Source of the DNA: Mesorhizobium sp. Root157
GTDB taxonomy: Bacteria; Pseudomonadota; Alphaproteobacteria; Rhizobiales; Rhizobiaceae
Reading direction: 5' to 3'
Assembly (NCBI RefSeq): GCF_001427385.1
Contig: NZ_LMGJ01000001.1
Span: forward strand, 445,868 to 509,867
DNA: 64,000 nt
The translations under genes were made by a program, and so were the position numbers. Under the pieces are notes generated by a model. It made no database searches, had not been told where the DNA came from, and saw only the letters and a list, made by a program, of their open reading frames with translations. Position 1 is the first letter of the stretch, and each line of letters starts with the position of its first letter. This document shows, piece by piece, positions 10,899-19,212 of this stretch.

Positions 10899-12167
10899 AT
10901 GATGTCCGAAGACAGCCTCCTTGATAGCGCCCTTGTTCGTCTCGACGAAGCCGCCCGGCACATCAACGTCGACGCCGATGTTATCGAGAAGCTGAAATAC
11001 CCGCGAGAAACGACCAAGGCGCGCTTGATGATCCGCATGGACGACGGTTCGCGAAAATCGTTCCTGGCCTGGCGATGCCGCTATGACGACACGCGCGGCC
11101 CGACCAAGGGCGGCATTCGGTTCCATCCCGACGCCACGGCCGACGAGGTCGAGATGCTGGCGTTCTGGATGACGTTCAAATGCGCCGTCATGAACCTGCC
11201 CTACGGCGGCGGCAAGGGGGCGGTGCAGGTCGATCCGCGCAAATTGTCCAAGACCGAACTGGAGCGCCTGTCGCGCTCCTACATCCAGGCTTTCGCCCGC
11301 ATCCTCGGGCCGGATCGCGACATTCCAGCGCCCGACGTCTACACCAATGCCATGATCATGGGCTGGATGGCCGATGAATACAGCCAGATCGTCGGCCAGG
11401 CTTCCCCCGCCGTCATCACCGGCAAGCCGCTGGCGCTCGGCGGTTCGGTCGGGCGCGGTGACGCAACGGCGCGCGGCGGCTATTACCTAGTCCGCCACCT
11501 GGCCACGGAACTCGGCCTCAAGGGCAAGCTGCGCATCGCCATCCAGGGCTTCGGCAATGCCGGCCAGCACATTGCCTCCCTGTTCGCGGCAGACGGCCAC
11601 AGCATCGTTGCCGTTTCCGATTCCGGCGGCGCGGTGCAGGCGGCGAACGGACTTTCACTCAATGCCCTTCTTGCCGCCAAGCAGGCCGACAAGTCCGTCA
11701 TCCACACGATCGGCAAGGACGGTCACGAAGCGCTTAGCGCCGAGGAGCTTGTTGGCGCCGAATGCGACGTGCTGGTGCCGGCAGCCCTCGAAAACATGAT
11801 CCGCATCGACAATGCCGAGACGATCAAGGCGCGGGTCGTGCTGGAACTGGCGAATGGCCCGGTCACCCACGATGCCGACGATATCCTGGCCAAGCGCAAT
11901 GTGGTGGTTTTGCCCGACATCCTCGCCAATGCCGGCGGCGTGACGGTTTCCTACTTCGAGTGGGTGCAAAACAAGCAGGGCTATTATTGGCAACTGCAGG
12001 AAATACACGACAAGCTGCGTGTCATCATGGAACGCGAGGGGCGTGCGATCTGGGAACTGGCTGCTGCGCGCGGCATAACCGTGCGCACCGCGGCTTATGT
12101 ACATGCGCTCAGCCGCCTTGCCGAAGCGATCGAGGCGCATGGCACGCAGAGCTACTTCGACAGTTAA
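10899..12167 (+). CDS. Glu/Leu/Phe/Val dehydrogenase
   Basis: Cytoplasmic amino-acid dehydrogenase, 422 residues, most likely an NAD-type glutamate dehydrogenase that links 2-oxoglutarate and ammonia to glutamate. The substrate lysines are in MTFKCAVMNLPYGGGKGA (residues about 88-105), and a Rossmann domain follows (IQGFGNAGQHIA). The C-terminus ANAGGVTVSYFEWVQN is strongly conserved in glutamate dehydrogenases. ATG 10899 has AGGA upstream; ATG 10902 follows at once. The frame open back to 10647 has no family match. The length excludes the large NAD-GDH. Confidence 0.88.
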   Translation: MMSEDSLLDSALVRLDEAARHINVDADVIEKLKYPRETTKARLMIRMDDGSRKSFLAWRCRYDDTRGPTKGGIRFHPDATADEVEMLAFWMTFKCAVMNLPYGGGKGAVQVDPRKLSKTELERLSRSYIQAFARILGPDRDIPAPDVYTNAMIMGWMADEYSQIVGQASPAVITGKPLALGGSVGRGDATARGGYYLVRHLATELGLKGKLRIAIQGFGNAGQHIASLFAADGHSIVAVSDSGGAVQAANGLSLNALLAAKQADKSVIHTIGKDGHEALSAEELVGAECDVLVPAALENMIRIDNAETIKARVVLELANGPVTHDADDILAKRNVVVLPDILANAGGVTVSYFEWVQNKQGYYWQLQEIHDKLRVIMEREGRAIWELAAARGITVRTAAYVHALSRLAEAIEAHGTQSYFDS

Positions 12168-12283
12168 AAGCTTCCTAGTATATTGGGGCGTGATCGAAGG
12201 CTGTGCCGTGGATTGCGTCCCAAGCCACCAAAGGCGTTTGCTTAGCGGCATCCGTTTCAAGAGATACATAAGCGGATCGACCG

Positions 12284-12925
12284 ATGGCCTTCGTTCCCGA
12301 CCTTTCCGTGCTGGTCCAGTTTTCCATCGCCACGATCATTCTGGCGATAACGCCGGGGCCGGACATGACGCTGTTCGTCAGCCGCACGCTCAACCAGGGG
12401 CGGCTGGCCGGTTTTGCTTCGATGGCGGGTGCGCTGTGCGGAACGCTGGTTCACACGACGCTCGTCGTTGTCGGCATATCGGCGCTGATCGTCGCATCGC
12501 CAACAGCTTTTTTTGTCCTGAAGATCTTCGGCGCCGGCTATCTCGTATTCCTGGCCTGGCAGGCGATCGCCAAGGGGTCGGCATTTTCGCCGGAGCAGAA
12601 CGGCGGGCCTAATGTCTCGCTGTTTCGAAGCTGGGCAGCAGGCCTAGGCGTCAACCTGCTCAATCCCAAGATCATCCTTTTCTTCATGACCTTCCTGCCG
12701 CAATTCGTGTCGGCGCACGACACGCACGCACCCGGCAAGCTATTCTTCCTCGGTGCCCTGTTCGTGGTGCTGTCGATCCCGGTGACGGCACCGATGGTGT
12801 TTGCGGCGGAAAAATTCTCGGCTGCGATGAAATCCAGTCCCAAAATCACGCGGGTGGTCGATTACATGCTGGCCGGCGTTTTTTCCGCCTTCGCGCTCAA
12901 GATCCTGACGGCCCAGGCGAAGTAG
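12284..12925 (+). CDS. LysE/RhtB-family amino-acid exporter
   Basis: Inner-membrane translocator of 213 residues with about six hydrophobic helices. The family signature is clear near the N-terminus (ITPGPDMTLFVSRTLNQG) and again in GLGVNLLNPKIILFFMTFLPQF. Such proteins export basic or neutral amino acids or related compounds; the substrate cannot be told. The last 29 bases overlap the convergent membrane-protein gene on the other strand. Confidence 0.9.
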   Translation: MAFVPDLSVLVQFSIATIILAITPGPDMTLFVSRTLNQGRLAGFASMAGALCGTLVHTTLVVVGISALIVASPTAFFVLKIFGAGYLVFLAWQAIAKGSAFSPEQNGGPNVSLFRSWAAGLGVNLLNPKIILFFMTFLPQFVSAHDTHAPGKLFFLGALFVVLSIPVTAPMVFAAEKFSAAMKSSPKITRVVDYMLAGVFSAFALKILTAQAK

Positions 12926-13409
12926 GCAACTGTGGTTGCGGTTCGGAGCGCCAGTTTCCCGCCCAGCGGCCTGAAACCAGCCAATAGGCAATTCCACCAA
13001 CGATGCCGCTGCCGATCATCGATGCGATGAAGCGTGGCGTCATAAAAGTCGAGTCTATCTCCGTCTCGAACCCGCCGCCCGGCATCGGCGATTGCCAGAA
13101 TAGAGCAACCACCGCCACTCCTATCGCTGCCCCGGCCAGTGCATAGAAGAGCCAGTTGCGCAGGCCGAGAATTTCACTGACCACAATGGCGACGCCAGCC
13201 GGCACGAAGGCGAAGTAGCCGACGAAAAGCGCCGTGAACGGGATCGAAAACAGCAACGGTCCCACGACATAGGCAGTGCTTTCGTCGGGCTGGAAGCCGG
13301 CAGCGCCAAGAAAAAGCAGATGGATGAAGGCGCTGGCGGCCAGCGCCGCCGCCGCATAGCCGATGAGGATGACGGCAAAGCGGATCAGATAGGCGAACAT
13401 CCGCCCCAT
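12897..13409 (-). CDS. Small membrane protein of unknown function, coupled to rlmN
   Basis: A 170-residue protein with four or five hydrophobic segments (for instance FAVILIGYAAAALAASAFIH, VVGPLLFSIPFTALFVGYFAF and MIGSGIVGGIAYWLV). I do not recognise the family. It begins at ATG 13409, whose A is the last base of the rlmN stop codon (TGATG), so its translation probably depends on rlmN. A GTG codon just before is also possible. Its 3' end overlaps the convergent lysE-type gene by 29 bases. Base use is like the neighbours. Confidence 0.75.
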   Translation of the reverse strand: MGRMFAYLIRFAVILIGYAAAALAASAFIHLLFLGAAGFQPDESTAYVVGPLLFSIPFTALFVGYFAFVPAGVAIVVSEILGLRNWLFYALAGAAIGVAVVALFWQSPMPGGGFETEIDSTFMTPRFIASMIGSGIVGGIAYWLVSGRWAGNWRSEPQPQLPTSPGPSGS

Positions 13410-14644
13410 CACGCCTCGCCGTGGCCTGCGATCATCATGGCTTCCAGCGCAAGGCGATCCACCTTGCGCATGCGCTCCGACTCCGATTTCAACTGACCGC
13501 AGGCGGCGAGGATGTCACGCCCCCGGGGCGTGCGGATCGGCGAGGCATAGCCGGCATTGTTGATGTAATCGGCAAACTTCTCGATCGTTTCCCATTCCGA
13601 ACACTGGTAGTTCGTGCCCGGCCAGGGATTGAACGGAATGAGGTTGATCTTGGCCGGAATGCCCTTCAGCAGCTTGATCAGCGCCTTGGCGTCGTCGATC
13701 GAGTCGTTGACCTCCCGCAGCATCACATATTCGAAGGTGATGCGGCGGGCATTCGACAGACCCGGATAGGCACGGCAAGCCGCGATCAGTTCCTTCAGCG
13801 GGTACTTCTTGTTGATCGGCACCAGAAGATCGCGCAGATCGTCGTTGGTCGCATGCAGCGAGATCGCCAACATGACGCCGATCTCTTCGCCGGTCCGATA
13901 GATTTCCGGCACGACACCGGACGTGGACAGCGTGATGCGGCGCTTGGACAGCGCCAGCCCGTCGCCATCGGAGGCGATCAGCAACGCCTTCTTCACCGCT
14001 TCGAAATTGTAGAGCGGCTCGCCCATGCCCATCATGACGATGTTGGAGATTTTCCGCCCCTCGGCCGGCACGATGGCGCCAGCCGACGTGTCGTGGTCGG
14101 GAAAGTCGCCGAGCTTGTCGCGGGCGGTCAAAAGTTGCGCGAGGATTTCTTCCGCCGTCAGGTTGCGCACCAGTTTCTGCGTGCCGGTGTGACAGAAGGT
14201 GCAGGTCAGCGTGCAGCCGACCTGGCTGGAGATGCACAGCGTGCCGCGCCCTTCCTCGGGAATGTAGACGGTCTCGATCTCTACCGGGCGACCGGCGCCG
14301 CGCGGCGGAAACCGGAACAGCCATTTGCGGGTGCCGTCGGTGGAAATCTGCTCTTCGACGATCTCCGGTCTGGCTACGGTGAAGTGCTTGTCCAACTCCG
14401 AGCGCAGATCCTTGGAGATGTTGAACATATGCGAAAAATCGGAAACCCCGCGCACATAGAGCCAGTGCCAAAGTTGGCTGGCGCGCATATTCGCCTGACG
14501 GGCCGGGACTATCCCGGCACCGACCAGCGCTTCGGCAAGCTCGGCCCGCGTCAGGCCGATCAGAGAAGGCTTTTCGGACATGGCGGCGCGTGCGGCCAGA
14601 GCGGCGCGGGTCGCGTCAGAGGTGAGATCGATCGATAAGGTCAT
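13409..14644 (-). CDS. rlmN: 23S rRNA (A2503-C2)/tRNA (A37-C2) methyltransferase
   Basis: Radical-SAM enzyme of 411 residues that methylates C2 of adenosine 2503 in 23S rRNA and A37 in some tRNAs. The radical-SAM cluster motif CTLTCTFC holds Cys144, Cys148 and Cys151, preceded by [12 protein letters not shown]. The [12 protein letters not shown] motif follows. ATG 14644 was preferred over the GTG nine bases upstream. The stop codon overlaps the start of a small membrane-protein gene. Confidence 0.95.
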   Translation of the reverse strand: MTLSIDLTSDATRAALAARAAMSEKPSLIGLTRAELAEALVGAGIVPARQANMRASQLWHWLYVRGVSDFSHMFNISKDLRSELDKHFTVARPEIVEEQISTDGTRKWLFRFPPRGAGRPVEIETVYIPEEGRGTLCISSQVGCTLTCTFCHTGTQKLVRNLTAEEILAQLLTARDKLGDFPDHDTSAGAIVPAEGRKISNIVMMGMGEPLYNFEAVKKALLIASDGDGLALSKRRITLSTSGVVPEIYRTGEEIGVMLAISLHATNDDLRDLLVPINKKYPLKELIAACRAYPGLSNARRITFEYVMLREVNDSIDDAKALIKLLKGIPAKINLIPFNPWPGTNYQCSEWETIEKFADYINNAGYASPIRTPRGRDILAACGQLKSESERMRKVDRLALEAMMIAGHGEA

Positions 14645-14774
14645 GATCGGCACTATATAGGAACGAAAAGAAAAAGATCAGCGCCGATAGCACGCGGTGG
14701 CGGCTCCGTCACGCCACGACGTGCGGCGCGGCATGTTTGCTACCTGTTAGCCTCTGATCGCGTAGGCTTTGCCT

Positions 14775-15086
14775 ATGGATTCCATTGCCCACATATTGCT
14801 CGGCTTGCTTGCACTCAACCTCGCCGCGTTCCTGGCATTCTGGTGGGACAAGCGGCTGGCTGAGGCGGGGTCCTGGCGCATCAGCGAACGGACCTTGTTG
14901 TGGCTGGCCCTGCTGGGCGGCAGCCTGGGCGCGGTCTCGGCCCAGCAGATATTTCGGCACAAGACGCGCAAGGAACCGTTCAGGACCCTGCTTTACCTGA
15001 TTGTCTTCCTGCAGATCACCATCGGTGCAAGCTGGCTGCTTGCACCGGATCTTGTGGCCGGTCTCATCCGTCGGTTGGCAAGCTGA
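14775..15086 (+). CDS. DUF1294 membrane protein
   Basis: A 103-residue integral membrane protein of the DUF1294 family, function unknown. Three hydrophobic segments are visible, with the family motifs FWWDKRLA and RISERTLLWLALLGGSLGA and the conserved FRHKTRKEPFR. The ATG at 14775 gives the usual short N-terminus. It stands alone between divergent rlmN and the convergent IalB-type gene. Confidence 0.85.
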   Translation: MDSIAHILLGLLALNLAAFLAFWWDKRLAEAGSWRISERTLLWLALLGGSLGAVSAQQIFRHKTRKEPFRTLLYLIVFLQITIGASWLLAPDLVAGLIRRLAS

Positions 15087-15099
15087 CGTCGAAGCGGCG

Positions 15100-15600
15100 T
15101 CACTTGCAGTTGGCGATGGAACTCAGAGCCGCCGAGATGCCTTTCAGCGAAAAGACGTAGTTGGTGGCATTGCCGCGGCCGGATTTGGCCTCCACCTTCA
15201 TATCCGAGCCGCCTTTCATTGCGGCGATCAGGACTGGCTCCTCGGCGGCATTCTCGACCCAGGCGGATTTGCCGCGCGTGAACATCGTGAAGGATTTGTC
15301 GCCCACCGAGACGGTAACCTTGGAGTTTTCCTGGAAATTGTAGCCGGCAATGAATTGCGGTTCGTAGGAGACCTGCTGGCCGGGCCTCTGGCTGACGAAG
15401 AAGAACATGTCGCCATGGTCGAGCGTCGGCGGCTGCTTGTCGGTCGGCACCGTCAGCACGTAGCAGACCTTGCCGTTCTGCGCCTGGTAACTGTAGGTGC
15501 CCCAGGCATTGTGCTGGCCGATCTTGGTTGCCTGCTGGGCGAGCGCTGGCGTTGCGGCGAGCAGCACCAAGCCTGAAATTGTAGCAATCAATCCGCGCAT
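15100..15600 (-). CDS. Invasion-associated locus B (IalB) family protein
   Basis: A secreted protein of 166 residues. The signal peptide is clear (hydrophobic core, cleavage near ATPALAQQ). The mature part has the IalB family pattern: WGTYSYQAQNGKVCYV, MFFFVSQRPGQQVSYEPQF, GKSAWVENAAEEPVLIAAM and a C-terminal cysteine (SSIANCK) that may form a disulfide with the earlier one. The family is named after a Bartonella locus, but in free-living rhizobia its role is not known. Confidence 0.88.
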   Translation of the reverse strand: MRGLIATISGLVLLAATPALAQQATKIGQHNAWGTYSYQAQNGKVCYVLTVPTDKQPPTLDHGDMFFFVSQRPGQQVSYEPQFIAGYNFQENSKVTVSVGDKSFTMFTRGKSAWVENAAEEPVLIAAMKGGSDMKVEAKSGRGNATNYVFSLKGISAALSSIANCK

Positions 15601-15860
15601 TGTGTTTCCCGTATTCCAAATGGTGCGGGGGCAGGCCGGCGTCTCGTCCTGCCCGTTCGCTTTATTTTGATTTAATCTGGGTTACCAAAGGATGAAGTTT
15701 TGCAAGAAAGCACTTCTGCCATAGGAAACCGCCGCCATTTCAGCACCTTCGCCTTCGGGGACGTTTCGTCCCTTGGCTCCGGCACCATGTCCCTGGCGCG
15801 ACTTGGAAGGCAGGAAAAAGGCGAGAGTTTGACTGGTCGGTAGAGGATGGCCCTCAACCG

Positions 15861-16223
15861 TCAGCCGTTGTCTGAAATCGCCTGGCGGGCCGCCAGGCGA
15901 TGTGCAGGCTTGATATGGGCGCGCACCGCTGTAATCGCCGCCGTCAACACGGCAATGTCGTCGGTGAAGCCCAGGCCGAGGATGACGTCGGGGATGGTGT
16001 CGGCAGGCAGGATGAAGTAGCCGAGCGCCGCCAGCAGGATAGCCTTGGCGCGCAGCGGCGTATTCCTGTCCAGCGCACAATAGTAGGCGGCAACGACATC
16101 TTCCATGAAGGGGATCTGGCGCGCGGCCTGCTTTGCCTTGTGCCAGAATTTTGAACGCACCTCGCTTTCGTCACCGGCCTTGCCGGAAAGACCAGAGAAA
16201 TTGACGCGGTTTTCCTTTGCCAT
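15861..16223 (-). CDS. YkvA/DUF1232 family protein
   Basis: A 120-residue protein of the DUF1232 (YkvA) family, function unknown. The domain lies from about residue 45 to 95, with the hallmark ILLAALGYFILPADTIPDVILG and GFTDDIAVL. It probably binds the membrane through this hydrophobic hairpin. ATG 16223 has AAGGAG ten bases upstream; the longer open frame lacks family similarity. The 260 bases downstream of the gene (15601-15860) hold nothing recognisable. Confidence 0.87.
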   Translation of the reverse strand: MAKENRVNFSGLSGKAGDESEVRSKFWHKAKQAARQIPFMEDVVAAYYCALDRNTPLRAKAILLAALGYFILPADTIPDVILGLGFTDDIAVLTAAITAVRAHIKPAHRLAARQAISDNG

Positions 16224-16312
16224 TGCTCGCGATCTCCTTACGAACGGGCAGCGTTGGGCGCCCGCAAGCGCAATGTGGTGAAGGTAGGCCCCCACTGCAA
16301 GATGCAACCGGT

Positions 16313-16609
16313 TCAGCCGCCGAAGATGCGATTGATCTTCTTCGCCAATTCCATGTCGAGTGCGGTGATGCCGCCAGCGTCGTGGGTGTTCAAGGTGATG
16401 TCCACAGTCTTGTAGACGTTCGACCAGTCGGGGTGATGATCCATCTTCTCGGCCGCCAGCGCCACGCGCGTCATGAAGGCGAAGGCTTCGGAAAAATTGC
16501 GCAAGGTGAAAACGCGGTTGATCGACCTGCCGTCCGCGGCGAGCGACCAGCCTTGCAGCCCAGCCAGCGCCTCATTGATTGCGTCCCTGTCGAGTTTTTC
16601 TCGTCCCAT
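16313..16609 (-). CDS. phhB: 4a-hydroxytetrahydrobiopterin dehydratase
   Basis: Pterin-4a-carbinolamine dehydratase of 98 residues, which recycles the pterin cofactor of aromatic amino-acid hydroxylases or helps in related pterin chemistry. The active-site motif [10 protein letters not shown] and the following [11 protein letters not shown] are fully conserved. Start ATG 16609 (MGREKL) fits the family; an ATG nine bases upstream is also in frame. No phenylalanine hydroxylase gene lies nearby. It is divergent from the phosphatase gene with about 50 bases between. Confidence 0.92.
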   Translation of the reverse strand: MGREKLDRDAINEALAGLQGWSLAADGRSINRVFTLRNFSEAFAFMTRVALAAEKMDHHPDWSNVYKTVDITLNTHDAGGITALDMELAKKINRIFGG

Positions 16610-16662
16610 GCGGTCCATCCGTGCTATCGGCAATGCCTGCAAACAAACATAGCGCGGGATCG

Positions 16663-17181
16663 ATGGACGCGAAGCCCCAAAAATCAATCCTGTTCGTTTG
16701 CCTCGGCAATATCTGCCGTTCGCCCCTGGCCGAAGGCGTCTTCGCAGCCGTGCTCGCGGAAAAAGGCCTGAGCGACCGTTTCCAACTCGATTCGGCAGGC
16801 ACTGGAGGATGGCATGTGGGATCGGCGCCGGATCCCCGGTCAATTGCGATCGCCGCCAGTCATGACATCGACATTTCCAGGCAGAAAGCGCGCAAGGTCA
16901 CGGTCGACGATTTTTCCCGGTTCGACCTTGTCCTCGGCATGGATAGCAGCAACGTGGAGGACCTGCGCCAATTGGCACCGGCAACCGGCCGGGATCGCAT
17001 CCACTTGTTCCTTGAGTTTGCCGAGGGCTGGCCGCGCGACGTTCCCGACCCGTATTATGGTGGCGACGACGGCTTCGGAGCCGTCTACCGCACGATACGC
17101 GAAGCGTCCGACAGACTGGCAAGCCGGCTGGCCGAACGCATGTCGTTACCCGAAAGCGGCCAGGCCTCTTCGACGACATAG
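16663..17181 (+). CDS. Low-molecular-weight protein-tyrosine phosphatase
   Basis: Cytoplasmic phosphatase of 172 residues. The P-loop VCLGNICRS has the nucleophile Cys13 and Arg19 (CX5R), and the general acid is Asp129 in DPYYGG. Length and motif order fit the family. ATG 16663 has GGGA upstream; ATG 16633 is an alternative. The target is unknown; in rhizobia such enzymes often act on exopolysaccharide tyrosine kinases, but no such gene is near. The last 97 bases overlap the convergent thpR gene. Confidence 0.92.
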   Translation: MDAKPQKSILFVCLGNICRSPLAEGVFAAVLAEKGLSDRFQLDSAGTGGWHVGSAPDPRSIAIAASHDIDISRQKARKVTVDDFSRFDLVLGMDSSNVEDLRQLAPATGRDRIHLFLEFAEGWPRDVPDPYYGGDDGFGAVYRTIREASDRLASRLAERMSLPESGQASSTT

Positions 17182-17681
17182 GGGCCGCCGCCGACCGAAT
17201 CGCGCGACGACATCAGCACGAACCTGCCGACGCGGAACGGCGTTGCCGCAAAGTTGCCGCGTGCCGAGAGATAGGTTGCAACCTCGATCGGGCTGGAGTT
17301 GCGCAGCCTGGCGAGAGTGACGTGCGGCATGAATTTGCGCGGATCGGCCGAGATGCCGATGCGCTGGCAGATGCGGTCGATCTCGCCCTGCAGGGCCGAC
17401 AGGTCGGGGGAGGCGGCGACACCGGCCCATACCGCATGCGGCTTCTTCTGGCCGAAAGCGCCGACGCCCGACAGCGCCAAGGTGAAGGATGGGCGCCGCA
17501 CCCGATCGAGTTCATTGGCGATGTCATCGGCGACATGACCACCGACATCGCCGATAAACCGCAAGGTGATGTGGTAGTTTTCGACGTCGACCCAGCGGGC
17601 GCCTGGCAGGCCTCCCCTGAGCAGCGAGAGGGAGAGGGCTGCGTCACGCGGAATTTCGAGGGCGGTGAAAAGACGTGGCAT
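17085..17681 (-). CDS. thpR: RNA 2',3'-cyclic phosphodiesterase
   Basis: Member of the 2H phosphoesterase superfamily, 198 residues, that opens 2',3'-cyclic phosphates of RNA ends. Both catalytic histidine motifs are seen: HITL (His37, Thr39) and HVTL (His120, Thr122). The N-terminus MPRLFTALEIP is usual for the family. The last 20 or so residues (after PLSGNDMRS) extend beyond the fold and are encoded opposite the end of the phosphatase gene, a 97-base tail-to-tail overlap. Confidence 0.92.
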   Translation of the reverse strand: MPRLFTALEIPRDAALSLSLLRGGLPGARWVDVENYHITLRFIGDVGGHVADDIANELDRVRRPSFTLALSGVGAFGQKKPHAVWAGVAASPDLSALQGEIDRICQRIGISADPRKFMPHVTLARLRNSSPIEVATYLSARGNFAATPFRVGRFVLMSSRDSVGGGPYVVEEAWPLSGNDMRSASRLASLSDASRIVR

Positions 17682-17807
17682 TTAAAGCCTCCTGTCCCCG
17701 AATCGAACTCTCTATGTCCAGCGAATCACCGATAGGAGCGTGGGGCAAGCGGTTTGTTTCCCGAACTGCGCCTTGTGGTTTCCACGGTGGAAGCTGTGGC
17801 CGTTTGG

Positions 17808-18452
17808 TTACTTGGCCGGCGGTAGTGCTGCGATGGCTTTCTCGATTGTCGGCAGGAAGCTTTCGACCATGCGTTCGACGCCTGCCGCGTTCGGGTGCAT
17901 ACCGTCGTCAAGCTGCATGGAGCCGTTGCCGGCGACGCCGTCGAGGAAAAACGGATAGAGCGTGGCGCCATATTTTTCGGCAAGTGCGGGGTAGATGGTT
18001 CCGAACTGCTCGCCATAGGCATGTCCGAGATTTGGCGCGGCGACCATGCCGGCCAGCACCACCGGAATGCCGCGCGCTTTCAGGCGCGAAAGCATGGCGT
18101 CGAGGTTTTGCTCGATGAGAGCGGGATCGACGCCGCGCAGCATGTCGTTGGCGCCGAGTTCCAGAATCACCAGGCGCGTGCCATCGGGTATGGACCAGTC
18201 GAGACGGGCGAGACCGCCGCTGGTCGTGTCGCCGGAAACGCCGGCATTGACGACGGCGACGTCATGCCCCTTGGCGCGCAGCGTCGCCTGCAATCTGTCG
18301 GTGAAGCCTTCGCCGGGGCCAAGACCGTAGCCCGCCATCAGGCTGTCGCCGAAACCAACGATCTGCAACGGCTCAGCTTTGGCCGAAGCTGCTGGCGCAA
18401 ACGTGAACGCGGCGAGCGTGACAAGCAGGGCAACGATGTGTTTGAAAGCCAT
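17808..18452 (-). CDS. Arylesterase / SGNH-hydrolase (TesA-like)
   Basis: Exported esterase/lysophospholipase of 214 residues. The signal peptide ends near ASAKAEP. The four SGNH blocks are present: GFGDSLMAGYG with Ser37, VSGDTTSGG, LGANDMLRG with Asn102, and DDGMHPN with Asp183 and His186. ATG 18452 gives the natural signal peptide; the upstream frame is a shadow of the ABC gene. It is divergent from ybbA-ybbP, an arrangement also known for tesA in enterobacteria, which supports a common function in lipid or envelope metabolism. Confidence 0.93.
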   Translation of the reverse strand: MAFKHIVALLVTLAAFTFAPAASAKAEPLQIVGFGDSLMAGYGLGPGEGFTDRLQATLRAKGHDVAVVNAGVSGDTTSGGLARLDWSIPDGTRLVILELGANDMLRGVDPALIEQNLDAMLSRLKARGIPVVLAGMVAAPNLGHAYGEQFGTIYPALAEKYGATLYPFFLDGVAGNGSMQLDDGMHPNAAGVERMVESFLPTIEKAIAALPPAK

Positions 18453-18516
18453 GCGGCAGGCCCCATATGACCAGGACAATTTCAAGACGCCTTTTCCCAT
18501 ATAGGACAAATTCGCT

Positions 18517-19212
18517 TTGACAGAAGCCGTCATCGAACTGAAAGACGTATCGCTGACGCTGGGAGAAGGTGCGTCCTCGGTCGATGTGCTGAAGGGTGTC
18601 GGTCTCTCGATCTCTCCGGGTGAGGCGACCGGCATCGTCGGCCCGTCAGGCTCCGGCAAGTCGACCTTGCTGATGGTGCTGGCCGGGCTGGAACGGGTCG
18701 ATCGGGGCACCGTCCGCATCGCCGGCGAACTGCTCAATGGCAAGAGCGAGGATCAGATCGCATCGTTTCGGGGCCGTAACATCGGCATCGTGTTCCAGTC
18801 CTTTCACCTGATCCCCAACATGACGGCGCTGGAGAATGTCGCCGTACCGCTCGAACTGGCAGGCCACGCCGATCCGTTCGCGGTGGCGGAACGGGAACTG
18901 GCTGCCGTGGGCTTGAGCGATCGTGTTACTCATTATCCGGGCGAACTGTCTGGCGGCGAGCAGCAGCGCGTGGCCATTGCGCGTGCGCTGGCCCCGTCGC
19001 CGTCGATCCTGATTGCGGACGAGCCTACAGGCAACCTCGATCAGGCGACTGGCAAGCAGGTTGCGGACCTGTTGTTTGCCAAGGCTGCCGAACGCGGCAT
19101 GACGCTGGTTCTGGTCACGCACGATCCGGCCTTGGCCGCGCGGTGCTCGCGCCAGGTGGCCATGCGCTCGGGGAGCATCGAACAGCCGCCGCCGGTCAAG
19201 GCGATCGCCTGA
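18517..19212 (+). CDS. ABC transporter ATP-binding protein (YbbA/LolD type)
   Basis: ATPase of 231 residues of the MacB/LolD class. Walker [10 protein letters not shown] (42-50), the typical [23 protein letters not shown], the signature LSGGEQQR and Walker [13 protein letters not shown] are present. The only plausible start is TTG 18517, with AGGA about ten bases upstream. It ends in TGATG with the permease gene, so the two are coupled. It energises the membrane partner YbbP, probably for extracting or modifying an envelope substrate; the substrate is unknown. Confidence 0.9.
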   Translation: MTEAVIELKDVSLTLGEGASSVDVLKGVGLSISPGEATGIVGPSGSGKSTLLMVLAGLERVDRGTVRIAGELLNGKSEDQIASFRGRNIGIVFQSFHLIPNMTALENVAVPLELAGHADPFAVAERELAAVGLSDRVTHYPGELSGGEQQRVAIARALAPSPSILIADEPTGNLDQATGKQVADLLFAKAAERGMTLVLVTHDPALAARCSRQVAMRSGSIEQPPPVKAIA

